This document shows positions 38,064-49,880 of a stretch of 64,000 nucleotides of DNA, piece by piece. The position numbers were made by a program, and so were the translations under genes. The first letter of the stretch is position 1. The number at the start of each line of letters is the position of its first letter. This DNA is from Mercurialis annua (taxonomy: Eukaryota; Streptophyta; Magnoliopsida; Malpighiales; Euphorbiaceae): NCBI RefSeq assembly GCF_937616625.2, contig NC_065577.1, positions 27,417,501 to 27,481,500 of the forward strand. Direction: 5' to 3'. Under the pieces are notes generated by a model that made no database searches, had not been told where the DNA came from, and was given only the letters and a program-made list of their open reading frames with translations.

Positions 38064-39615
38064 CGGTTTAAGATAAGAGATTTTGAAGCCTGGAAATGCA
38101 TGAAAAATGCAGAATTTGGATTAAAAAGAATTATGGAGTCAACTTTAGAAATTTATTGTGACTTATCAAGATGTCGAAACAAGTTCGAGTCTAAACAGAA
38201 GTCGTAAGAATGTTAATTTTGTTTTAGGGTCAAACTATTTTAATTTAGCGGTTTCGATAGCCGAAATTGGCTAGAAACCTAATTTTTGTCAAAATAATTA
38301 TAGCTAGAATGTTATTAATTCTCGCTATTATCGACTTTGCATATACCCAGCGAGGGATATTACAAAGGGTCTCGGAACTTAAGGATCGAGACATTAATTT
38401 GCTTATTTTTGAAGTATTTGGATAGCAAGTGGTGATAAGACTTTAATTACTCGTGGGTATTCATAAAACCACGTATTTCAATACGAAGCGCTATAAGGAT
38501 ATTTATATGATTGAATTTTATTTGAAAAGTATATATAGTATATTTGAAAACGATTATTTCATTGATTATGTTATTTTGAAAATAACATAATTATACGAAA
38601 GAACATAAATGCTTAAAACACTGGAAAGGGTAAAGCAATATAAAAGGTAATCAAATATCGAGCAACATACGAGATTGAACATCGAATAATATACGAGCAT
38701 CGAACAATATAAGAATAGGAAGCATAATACATTTTGATATGTATTATCAATCATAATAAATACCCATACGTGCGTGTGATATAAATGTATGTCTTAGATT
38801 GTATTGTTCCTGTCATGGTTCATAAAGGCTCAAGAAAGTAGAAAGTAAAGAACATAACGATTAACATACGTGATAAGAAGATTGTAGTACGGTACATTAG
38901 TAATAAAGATCCGAGATATGAGGCTGAACTCGGTAGAACTATCACGGGACCTTTATCTCACCCATTCTTGATAAAAGTCCTCATGACTCATATGATCATA
39001 AAATTAAACATAAAATATCGAGAATCAATACGAGACAAGAACAATATGAAACGAACCTTCCTATTAAACGACAATAGGAACAATGCGATTGACAGTTAAG
39101 TTCAGAAGACCTACAGGGTGCAGAGTTCAAATAAAGACACGAGGTTGAACTCGATGGAACTATCTTGAGACCCGTTTTTAGGGAGTTAACTCGGTGGATG
39201 TAATACCCCAAAAGATCAAATTATTTAATTGGGCCACGTGTCCAGTTTTAAAATGCTAGAGTGGCGAAATTGGAAACATTTTCTGAGAAATTAAGACAAA
39301 TAAATTTTAGTAAGTCGGTTTCGGAAAAGTTTATTGTGAGGAATTAAAAAGAAAAATGTCAAGAAAAGTCCCAAAATGAAGTTCAAGGACTAAAGTGGTA
39401 ATTTAGCCACTACATTTCAAAAATGGAAATTTATAAGTTTGGACGGGAAAATATTAATATTAGGATTCGTATTGTTTATTGGATATAAATAATACGTATA
39501 CGTTATGATTAAAATGTTAATTAGTTAAGCGAGGGATTAAATTGAATAAAAGAAAAGTTCAAAGGATAAATTGAAATAAAGGAAGAAAAGAAAGATCAAA
39601 ACTAACCTTTAGCCA

Positions 39616-39627
39616 TATTATATATAA
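39616..39627 (+). promoter_or_regulatory. TATA-like promoter element of the 5' LTR
   Basis: TTATATATAAG about 420 bp into the LTR, followed by a purine-rich stretch. TATA-like sites lie at matching positions in the LTRs at 46032, 57628 and, on the minus strand, in those at 13077-15482, 53454-55868 and 60447-63291. The transcription start is inferred, not seen. Confidence 0.6.
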
Positions 39628-40020
39628 GAAAATGATAATGAATTAAGGATCAGAAGAAGGATCCAGAAATAATTTGTTCTTACCGATCGAAACATCGTCA
39701 CTCCGCCGTTTCTCCGTTCGACGTCCGTTTCAGACGATTTTTGCATCGATCTCTTCGGAATTCAAGCCTCTACCATCACCGAGCATTAAAACAAGGTGAG
39801 TTCTATGTTTATGCCACGAAAAATGAAGAAATAGGGGCTGTTTTGACAAAAACATACTTTGGATTCGTATACGTCGGAATTGAGGCATTTACGGTTGATT
39901 TCGAAGTGATTAAAGTGTTTATGACATGTTTAGATGAATTGGATATGAATTGGTATGAGTTTTGAGTGATTTGGAGCCTTGGAAACGGTCCGTATACGTC
40001 GGAAACGTCGTACCCGAAGT

Positions 40021-40083
40021 GGGCACGACGTGCCCTTCATGAAAACTGAAGGGCACGACGTGCCAAGCTAGCACGACGTGCCC
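40021..40083. repeat. Palindrome array in 5' LTR, three GCACGACGTGC units
   Basis: Three copies of the 11-bp palindrome GCACGACGTGC start at 40023, 40053 and 40071, each extended by GG/CC. The 3' LTR of the same element has four. Confidence 0.95.
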
Positions 40084-41457
40084 TACTTCGATCGTGACCT
40101 CCGGGGGACTTCCGGGAGCAAAAATTGGCTTCTGATGGCATGATACGAGTGTAGAATTCTGACAAATGTCTTAAAATGAATATTAATAAGACTTTATAGC
40201 AATGAACACTAGCATGATGAGTAATCAAGATATGAATAGAGATCTACAGAGAAAGATACGTTTAGAGCACGACGGTTATGTTTCGCGCTTTTGTCGTGTT
40301 AGGTATCTAGTGCAATTTTTAAGAAACTCTAAGTATATGTTTTAACGATAGAATCCTGTGATAGATGTGACAGACTATCGAGCTATGAGTATGACGAACC
40401 AAGAAGCTCGACGAGGATTGACGGACCAGTTTCCTGGAGCTTACGTTTGGATATAAGGAATAGTGGTCACTGTGAGTGGAAAATTTACTTTTGTGTATTA
40501 TTATAAAAGTTATTTTCATACCTTATTAGTATTCTTATCAATGCATTGCACGAAGATGAATTGCTTGTATAAGATGTTATGTTTGATGAATTTGATTATA
40601 TGAATGCTGTTGTATGCGTTATTCTAGATATGAGTATCTAGCGTGCGGTCCGAAGAGACCAATTACCTATTGTGTGTCAATAGGCTGTGTGATCACCAGT
40701 AATTGAGTTAGTCTAGCGTGTCTAGATTGTCATTGAGATTATGAAATGCGCATATCATATGAATGCGATACGAGGAGAACTCGGTTAAAGTAACCAGAGC
40801 CCCGTATCTACTGGTTTGGACCCACCAGTGCGTTGGACTCACACTTTGGAATTAAGAGATTGGTCGCGACTGACGTGGTTGAGTGTAAACACTCCCGGGT
40901 TGGACCATTTGGATCAAGTTGATTCGATTATATACATTTAGCAAATCAAAGATTAGAGTTTTGATCGAGTCTGATACTTAGGAATGTTTGTTGTGTGCTT
41001 ATATCATGTATGGAATTTACATACGTATTAAGCATGCGATGCTATATTTTGATAATACCATTAGTAACTTGCAAACTCACTCAGTATTTTCCCATATACT
41101 GACCCCTCACTTTGATGTTTGTAGGTAGTCGGAGTCGGATCAGACAAACCATCTTCATTGTGCCAGAAGTCATTGGACTTGCACAAGTATTAGTTCCTAG
41201 AGCTGCAGTAGTCAGCAGGTGTCAGTATTAGATAGACATTTTGACTTCAAACAATATTTTATATTGTAAACTCTAATATGATATTTTAATATCTATAAAT
41301 GCATCCAAAAGAGTTTTTTTGAAAATGTTTTATATATAATTTTATACTTTTAAATGCGAAAAATTATTAGTGGTTTTAGGCTTGCTACGGGTTTCGGAGC
41401 TACCACTCCAATTCCCTAGCGCCGGTCTCGGCTCAATAATTTGGGTCGTGACAATTG

Positions 41458-41469
41458 TGGTATCAGAGC
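41458..41469 (+). other. Primer-binding site (tRNA-iMet), perfect
   Basis: TGGTATCAGAGC, four bases after the LTR end, is complementary to the 3' end of plant initiator tRNA-Met, the usual primer for these elements. Confidence 0.95.
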
Positions 41470-42763
41470 AGTTGGTCCAGTTACCTCTGCTAAGATGCGT
41501 TTATTGGTAAAGTAACCTAGGAATTACCGCAGCTATAGAGTTGAGTTCTGTCTGATCCAAGTCATTTGTATGGTTTGATTTGTGATTAGTATAACATACT
41601 GATTTGTGAAATGTTCGTTTGTTTCTTGTGACACGTGTATATGAGATACATACACGTATTTTGTTTTCGATTGGATAGGCATGCATGACATGCCTATATA
41701 GATAGAACTTCTAGGAGATGTATTGCCTCCTATGAATAGAATATAATTGATATGATTGCGATTTGATGATATATATATATATGTATGTGCTTAGCATCGA
41801 ATAACGCGAGAGATGCTATTGAATTCGATCGATCGAAATATTAGAAAGAGAATGACGAGGAGATGCAAAGTTACAGAAGTGGAAGAGCTTGTCAGGTACA
41901 GAGTTTAAAGGTCTAGAAGACTTACAAAAGTCGAAGTTCATAACTTTTAAAAGTTGTTTGTTTAACGATTCTGAAAGCATAATTGTGCCTAGACCCGATA
42001 TAGAAATACATGATTGCCACGACATTGATAGAAATGCATCACTACATACATCAATACATGCATTAATAGGACATGCATTATATGCATTATGCTCAAACGA
42101 GGAGGTGAGATGTGGCAACTCTTTGGGGATGAGAGACGTCATCACCCTAGTGCACAATTTGCTAAGATTTAAATGGAATTTTCAAATGAGTCGTTTTATT
42201 TGAAAGAGTTTTCAAGAAGTTTTGTTTTTATGTAAGTATACCTAGACCAGAACTCTGTGACGGAAGTGAAGTGCTCGCGAGCAAGCTGCGATCAAGGCTA
42301 TGAGGCAAATGAATACGTATAATTGTGAGAACATAGGATTTGTGCATCTAGCTAATGAACTTAGCCTTAATTAAACAGACTAGTATACGACTAGAATAGT
42401 AGATATGTTCGGATAGTAAAGCATATCCGATTAACAACGTATAGAACATGTATGTTATGTTTTGATACTCTTGATGTTTGATTAAGTCCATGTGAGCGAA
42501 ATGCTCGCAAGACTTAAGTTACGATACGTAATCAAGGAAATCTAGGTAAACACATATTTTCTTTGAATTCGGTCAACATAGATGCTTATAGCTACGATAG
42601 TAATATGCGTATAACATATACAACGCGAGTATATGTTTTGATAATTTGCTAAGTCTACAATGAGTCAGAACACTCAGAAGGCTTGCAATAAGAGACGTAA
42701 TCCTAGAAGGCCTAAAGGAAGGAGACGTTCCTAAAGTCCAACTTACGTGGACAGCTGTTAGTT

Positions 42764-43150
42764 GTGATGACTAGTAGGTTATATTTTAAGAAATTCATCA
42801 GTATTCCTTTATATAATCACTATACTATGAACAAAGAATTGCGCGAACGCGCACCGTTACACAGTAAGTGTGTGAGGCGCGAGAAGAAGATCGAAGTAAC
42901 AAAAACGAATGCAACTCGGTCCATTTGGCAAATAAAGGCCAGGAACGAGATAAAGATCAAAGGGGAACCAGTAAGACAAAGTGGGAATCTCAAACACCTG
43001 GAGTGTTGCGACAAAATAACGTCAAGATGGATCGTTTAGCAGAAAAAATAATTGATATAAGAAATTGTATGCCAATAATAGGACGATGGATAAGTTAAGA
43101 CTAAAAGAGTTTGACGGATCAAGCGGTATGCTAAATCCTCTAGGAAAAGT
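42764..43150 (+). pseudogene. Gag N-terminal relic, frameshifted
   Basis: An arginine-rich beginning (MNKELRERAP) is out of frame with the following segment, which carries QTPGVLRQNNVKMDRLAEK at 42991-43047. Slightly downstream, LKEFDGSS (near 43104-43127) resembles the short motif that starts many plant gag domains. The first motif is shared with the minus element at 16649-16713. Several stops follow, so no Gag is made. Confidence 0.4.
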
Positions 43151-46018
43151 AAAGTAAGATGCTCGTATATATCGAGCGGAGGAAGGACAAATAGTGTTGT
43201 CGATCAAGATGTCGATGAAAGGTTAGACCCAAGATTAGTTCGACGAGTAATTAGGGCAGTGATAGATCAAATAGTATGAATTAAGTTTGTGACCCGACTT
43301 GGGAAACTCTTTTTACCATTGTTCTGGTTATGAATAATCGGGAAAGATCAAGGTACTTAGATCAGAAGATACGATGAAAATGAATAATTGAAGTATATGA
43401 TAAGAAAGATTGAGACATAAACGACATGTACTGCAATAGGTGGATTGGGAGTTGAAACTTCCACCTCAAGATTTTGATTATGAAACGGATTAGTAAAGCG
43501 TGAAAGGTATAAATGTAATAGATGCTTATGAAGTGTCAACCCTTAAACTTTCAATTATATCAAATAAAGAGTAAAGTGCATAATGTGATCAATATAAAGA
43601 TTGATAATGATCCTTGAAGGATTAAGATATATTATGCGACGTCAAACTTATTTGATGTATGATAAAAGCTCCAGGCAATAGGATATATGAGAAGATATGA
43701 TCAATAAATTTAATATTGGAGTTAAACCACATTAAAGAAAGTTATATCAGATAGATCGAGACAAAAGATAGGAGACGAATGTAAAGTATACCAAAGGTAT
43801 ATGACATGTATGATGAGGTATATGAATTCAAAGATAGATGAGGAACACTAAGAAATTGACTAGAGTAATAAGGGTTGAGAAAGTATGAACAACTTGCGTA
43901 TGTCGCAAGGGACTTGATACGAGTTATTGAAAAACGAAAAAGAGAAAGTCACGTGGAAAGATGACAAGAGGATCAAACAGATCAAATTCTATGTAGTCGT
44001 GAATACATAGAAATAGAAAAGGATAAAGATGATAGAGACATAGAATCAGATCCACTGACAGTTAATATGTCTAGTAAAGACACAATAGTACAATATGTAA
44101 GTGATCGAATGCGCACTACGTCGATAATTCAGGCAAAAAAAATTGCGACCCAATATTTAATTGGTGATCGACGTTCAGAGTGCTGAGACAAGAAATATCA
44201 GAAATACAAGATACGATAGAGATGATACTAGCATATGATCGGCTTTACAGACGGCCATGATGACAATACAAATACGATCAGATGATACATATACAAATGA
44301 GAACGTACTACATCGAGAAATTCAGACAAAGAAGGCCACAACTCTCTATTGATGATCGATGTTGTAGATATTAAAAGCTAGTAGTACACGATGTACAAGA
44401 TGCACTGAGAAGGAAAGCAAAGGATGTAATGGAAGATAATCAAGAAACACGATAAAAGTTTGAATAAGGAACGTAACAAGAATACCATAGGATCATAGCC
44501 TTTAGACTATTAATCTTATTGGTTGACTAAGGACAAGAAGTCAAAGGAAAATTACAAAGAAGTACATCTACGGTGTGAATAAAAGTAGGAATAACAAGCG
44601 GAATAGAAAGACCATGGATAGTAATGAGAAGTAAGCTTAACGCTACATGATAGTAAAGAGAAATGATTTAGAAACTAAGAGCCAAACTAAGATTGAGAAA
44701 TACAAAGAAGATATAGATAAGAAAGAGTTAGTTTATGACAATAAATGCTAGAAGCATTTTGAAGGACAATAGACGAACAATGTCAAAAAGACAACAAAGA
44801 AAAGAAAAGCGTAGATGAAATGAGAAAGGTTAGTGAATAAAAAGATCAAGCATGGAGTGAGCAATGATGTCATCAGAACACATTCTGATATAAATATATA
44901 ATTGGAAGAGAATTAAGGTCCTCCTTTAAAGATTATAAGGAAAGAAAGCTTGCTTGAGCGTTAGCCACGCGCTGTCTTATTAAAATAAGAATTCAACGAC
45001 CAACATGAAAATCCTATCTGGTGAAAAATCAGATTACTGAAATAGATCAAAGTAAAGTAAGAAGGGACAAGGAATTTCAAGAATAGTGCGTCATGTTACA
45101 GAAAAAGGAAGTAAGTTAAGAAACAAACGAAATGTATAGACGTAAGAAATAAGTCAAGTAAGCCCTATAAGGGAAATAAAGACCTCATAAGGATACGGCA
45201 TGAAAATTCTCCTCATGGATAATCATGATAAGCGACGTTAGCGAAAGAATCTTCATACGAGGAATGAAGTAACGAGACAAAAGAGGATAACAGATAGTGG
45301 AATAAGTTCTTAGCACCACGGAAAATAATAATCAGATGATGACAACAGCCATACAAAGAAACTACGTAGGTAGTGAAGTACGAGTTATTTGGATATCCAC
45401 ATCATTTAATAAGGAAAGATTATAAGCTTAAGTACATTGGACAAAGGGGAAAAGAATCGAGAATGAAACTGCATGTGGGCACAACTAATATCGTCATAAA
45501 AGAAGATGTTAAGATCAGGATCAAGTTGTGACAACGACTAAACAGAGAAGATTAAGAGGTACGAGCGAATGGATTGTCTACATCATTCGACATGAATGAA
45601 TAAGTTCAAGAATGAAGATTATCGTCATCAGTAATAAGACATCACTAGGGTAAACTACCGTTAGATTTCAGTAATAAACTGAAAGTTCAATTATGGGGAC
45701 AAGAGTATATAGTATCGAACATTAGACAAAGAACAGATGAGAAAGTTACGTATACATGATAAAAGAGAAAGGATCAATAGAAAGGGAACACAGCACATGG
45801 AAGTACAACTGAAACCACCATAAGAAGGGGATGATGACATGAAGATAGTCAACGATAGTTAACGTTAATGCATAAGAGGTACAGAACTGGAATAATAATT
45901 CCACGTGCTGACAAGTGTAGTAAAATGAATATGGATACCTATTATGGACAAAGTTCAAAAGGTTAAGGGTTTAAGATAAGTCAAAAAGTTATATGAAAAT
46001 TCGAGGACGAATTTTTAT

Positions 46019-46031
46019 AAGGGGGGTAGAA
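46019..46031 (+). other. Polypurine tract of the complete element
   Basis: AAGGGGGGTAGAA directly before the 3' LTR start. Confidence 0.85.
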
Positions 46032-48354
46032 TGTAATACCCCAAAAGATCAAATTATTTAATTGGGCCACGTGTCGAGTTTTGAATCGCTAGAGTGGCGA
46101 TATTGTAAACATTTTCTGAGAAATTAAGACAAATAAATTTTAGCAAGTCGGTTTTGGAAAAGTTTATTGTGAGGAATTTAATATTGTATTTCAGTTCTAA
46201 AGTTGGAATTGGAATTAAAAGGAAAAATGTCAAGAAAAGTCCCAAAATGAAGTTCAGGGACTAAAGTGGTAATTTAGCCACTACATTTCAAAAATGGAAA
46301 TTTATAAGTTTGGACGGAAAAATATTAATATTGGGATTCATATTGTTTATTGGATATAAATAATACGTATACGTTATGATTAAATTGTTAATTAGTTAAG
46401 CGAGGGATTAAATTGAATAAAAGAAAAGTTCAAAGGATAAATTGTAATAAAGGAAGAAAAGAAAATTCAAAACTAACCTTTAGCCATGTTATATATAAGA
46501 AAATGATAATGAATTAAGGATTAGAAGAAGGATCCAGAAATCATTCGTTCTTACCGATCGAAACATTGTCACTCCGCCGTTTCTCCGTTCGACGTCCGTT
46601 TCGGACGATTTTTGCTTCGATCTCTTCGGAATGCAAGCCTCTATCATCCCCGAGAATTAAAACAAGGTGAGTTCTATGTTCTTGCCACGAAAAATATAAA
46701 AATAGGGGCTGTTTTGACAAAAACCTACTTTGGATTTGTATACGTCGGAATTGAGGCATTTACGGTTGATTTCGAAGTGATTAAAGTGTTTATAACATAG
46801 TTAGATGAATTGGATATGAATTGGTATGAGTTTTGAGTGATTTGGAGCCTTGGAAACGGTCCGTATACGTCGGAAACGTCGTACCCAAAGTGGGCACGAC
46901 GTGCACCACCAGGGGTGCACGACGTGCCCTTCATGAATACTGAAGGGCACGACGTGCCAAGCTAGCACGACGTGCCCTACTTCGATCGTGACCTCCGGGG
47001 GACTTCCGGGAGCAAAAATTGGCTTTCGATGGCATGATAGTGTAGAACTCTGACAAATGTCTTAAAATGAATATTAATAAGAAACTATAGCAATGAACAT
47101 TAGCATGATGAGTAATCATGATACAAAAAGAGATCTACAGAGAAAGGTACGTTTAGAGCACGACGGTTACGTTTCGCGCTTTTTTCGTGTTAGGTATCTA
47201 GTGCAGTTTTTAAGAACAGGATTCTCTAAGTATATGTTTTAATGATAGAATCATGTGATAGGTGTGACGGACTATCCAGCTACGAGTATGACAAACCAAG
47301 AAGCTCGACGAGGATTGACGGACCAGTCTCCTGGAGCTTACGTTAGGATATAAGGAATAGTTGTCATTGTGAGTGGCAAATTTACTTTTGCGTATTATTA
47401 TAAAGGTTATTTTCATACCTTATTAGTATTATTATCAATACATTGCACGAAGATGAATTGCTTGTATAAGATGTTATGTTTGATGAATTTGATTATATGA
47501 ATGCTGTTGTATGCATTATTCTAGATATGCGTATCTAGCGTGCGGTTCGAAGACACCAATTACCTATTGGGTGTCAATAGGCTGTGTGATGACCAGTAAT
47601 TGAGTCAGTCTAGCGTGTCTAGATTGTCATTGAGATTATGAAATGCGCATATGATATGAATGCGATACGAGCGAGAACTCGGTTAAAGTAACCAGAGCCT
47701 CGTATCTAGTGGGTTGGACACACTAATGAGTTGGACTCACACTTTGGAATTAATAGATTAGTCGCGACTGGCGTGGTTGAGTGTAAACACTCACGGGTCG
47801 GACCATTTGGATCAAGTTGATTCGATTATATACGTTTAGCAAATCAAGGATTAGAGTTTCAATAGAGTTTGTTACTTAGGAATGTTTGCTGTGTGCTTAT
47901 ATCATGTATGGAATTTACAAACGTATTAAGCATGCGATGCTGTATTTTGATAATACCATTAGTAACTTGCAAACTCACTCAGTATTTTTCCAAATACTGA
48001 CCCCTCACTTTGATGTTTGTAGGTAGTCGGAGTCGGATCAGACAAACCATCTTCATTGTGCCAGAAGTCATTGGACTTGCACAAGTATTAGTTCCTAGAG
48101 CTGCAGTAGTCAGCAGGTGTCAGTATTAGATAGACATTTTGACTTCAAACAGTATTTTATATTGTAAACTCTAATATGATATTTTAATATCTATAAATGC
48201 ATTATCCAAAAGAGTTTTTCTGAAAATGTTTTATATATAATATTATACTTTTAAATGGGAAAAATTAGTAGTGGTTTTAGGCTTGCTACGGATTTCGGAG
48301 CTACCACTCCCATTCCCTAGTGCCGGTTTCGGCTCAATAATTTGGGTCGTGACA
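46032..48354 (+). repeat. 3' LTR of the complete element
   Basis: Same module order as the 5' LTR. The splice-donor-like GT is at 46667, the four-unit palindrome array at 46892-46977 and the terminal block at 48281-48354. GTGGA follows immediately. Confidence 0.95.
46892..46977. repeat. Palindrome array in 3' LTR, four GCACGACGTGC units
   Basis: Units start at 46894, 46917, 46947 and 46965. Relative to the 5' LTR one 23-bp unit (46905-46927) is gained or has been lost from the other. Confidence 0.95.
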
Positions 48355-49137
48355 GTGGAAGTATCCCGAGACTCACCTCGATTAGTTTGGACGTAAGAAT
48401 GGTACGAGTTTAACTCGGCGGAACTATCCCGGGACTGTACCATATGGTTGAGGTTAACTCAGTGGAATTATCTCAAGACCAAACAATAAAGAACAATTCA
48501 TAAGAGACTTGTCAAAAGTCCAGCTCAATGTAGAGCTATCACAATGATATGAAACAAAACAAACATGAAAAGAAAAACATCAAACTATAATAAGAAACAA
48601 AAGATTAAAGATACAAGTATGAAATATCTATACGAACGTTTGAATGTATATGACATATGAAAGAAAGTAAAGATTATACCAAATACGATTTGGGAAAAGT
48701 ATATTTTACATAAAGTGGTTTTTAAACATTTTTACCCTTTATGTATATTTACGTGTAATTTGGTGAACTTACTCAGTTTTATACTGACCCCGTTTCCCCT
48801 TCCATTTTAAAGGAAGAATAAGATATCACTTGGAGACTCAAGCTTCCAAAGTTTATAATTATCGGAATTCATTTGTACAGGACGTGAAAGAAGATTTTAT
48901 TCTAGCAGTCCGCAGTAGTCTAGATGTTTTTGACTATGTATTAGAATAATGCGTTTTAACTCCGATGTTTATTGCAAATGGGGTCACATGTATATTGATA
49001 TTATTTCATATATGAAACACGCTTTATGAAGCGAACAAATTAATAAGTGTTTTTTTTGGCTTGCTATGGGTTTTAGAGCTATCACTCCCATCTCCTAGCG
49101 CCGATCTCGGCTCATGAAATTTGGTCGTGAAAGATTT

Positions 49138-49880
49138 GACCTTTTTTATATGATGAGTCCTATTTAGGATTAGACTCCTAAATAGTGATGGACTCTTGAA
49201 TAGGAGATAAGATCTACGTGAATATTTCTATGAGATCATAAGGATTCAGATCTTCTAGAATCTTTGATATATCTTTGATCTCTGCACGTCATTGTGAATC
49301 TTAGGAAAATGTGTTATATCCGACAATGTAAGAGATACCAAATCCTATGGGATTTGGTATATGTTGTCTTTAGGCAAATCTTTTGAGATTCTTTGATGGG
49401 ATTTTCAACCAAATAATTTCTCTTTTAATAAAAAATTCCACAAAAGTGCCTTTTTAAAAAATATTACAAAAAAGGGTCATGGGCCCACTAAAATCCGTAA
49501 TTATGTATTGCAGATTCATTAATGAATCTGCAATACTCAATTGCGGATTCATTAATTAGCTAATTAATTACTGAATCAGCTGATTAATGCACATATACAC
49601 AATTGTGAATTGCGGATTGGTGCTCCCCAATGATTATGGAGTTCTTTTATCTCCCTAATTATTGGGAAATAAATGGGTCAATGATTGGGAAATAATTTCC
49701 TAATCATTTACTTGAAATAAAAATAAAATAAAATATATTGTTTTAGTTTTAAAATAAATTTTCATTTGTATTTTTTAAAAGATTTGTGATTTCTGACGCA
49801 ACACGCTTAATAATTTGAAACTAAATAATATTGAAATTTAAATAAAAATTTCCCAGTGTTGTAATAAACCAAAAACAAAA
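49138..49880. other. Unassigned AT-rich segment with a long palindrome
   Basis: Lies between two LTR-derived segments. There is no frame and no element ends recognised. It contains a perfect 32-bp palindrome at 49505-49536 and a second one around TTAATTAGCTAATTAA (~49552-49567). It may be host DNA flanking the GATTT insertion site. Confidence 0.5.

Larger units (their letters stand above)
39199..41453 (+). repeat. 5' LTR of the complete element
   Basis: TGTAATACCCC to TCGTGACA. It contains a TATA-like site near 39618, a splice-donor-like AAGGTGAGTT with GT at 39796, a three-unit palindrome array at 40021-40083 and the terminal block from 41380. A ~36-bp gap near 39345 relative to the 3' LTR lies between GGAATT direct repeats, consistent with slippage deletion. 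Confidence 0.95.
41454..46031 (+). mobile_element. Non-coding internal region of the complete element
   Basis: Purine-rich on the plus strand. It is colinear with the decayed internal regions at 28019-30254 (complement) and 52440-57627. The 3' end, ATTCGAGGACGAATTTTTAT before the purine tract, is typical of Tekay/Del-type elements. Stops are frequent in all frames. The frame at 41889-42203 (104 residues) resembles no retroelement domain. Confidence 0.85.
39199..48354 (+). mobile_element. Complete gypsy-like LTR element (9156 bp), TSD GTGGA, non-autonomous
   Basis: The two LTRs (2255 and 2323 bp) start TGTAATACCCC and end GGGTCGTGACA. GTGGA duplicates lie at 39194-39198 and 48355-48359. The tRNA-iMet primer site is at 41458 and the purine tract at 46021. 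The internal 4578 bp has no frame above about 105 residues; only gag shreds are visible. The first ~150 bp of the LTRs differ at about eight positions, and the 5' LTR lacks ~36 bp present in the 3' LTR. The end signals resemble Tekay/Del chromoviruses. This is a recently mobile but non-coding derivative, similar in concept to LARDs. Confidence 0.95.
35771..49132 (+). mobile_element. Long-type solo LTR (~3.8 kb), TSD GATTT, with two nested insertions
   Basis: Starts TGTAATAACG at 35771 and ends GGTCGTGAAA at 49132. GATTT duplicates lie at 35766-35770 and 49133-49137. Removing the nested element (39199-48354 plus TSD) and the MITE (37700-38063 plus TSD) leaves about 3.8 kb. The module order follows the LTR at 7762-10699, for example GATAGCCGAAATTGGCTAG at 38249 versus 9351. 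The tandem GGTGGAACTATC module lies at 38905-39198 and 48355-48480. No internal region is seen. Confidence 0.9.

Noticed and set aside
42764..43098. Overlapping frames at 42764-43039 and 42868-43098 as real small genes
   Set aside because: They are two frames of one frameshifted gag relic and share a peptide with the relic at 16649-16713.
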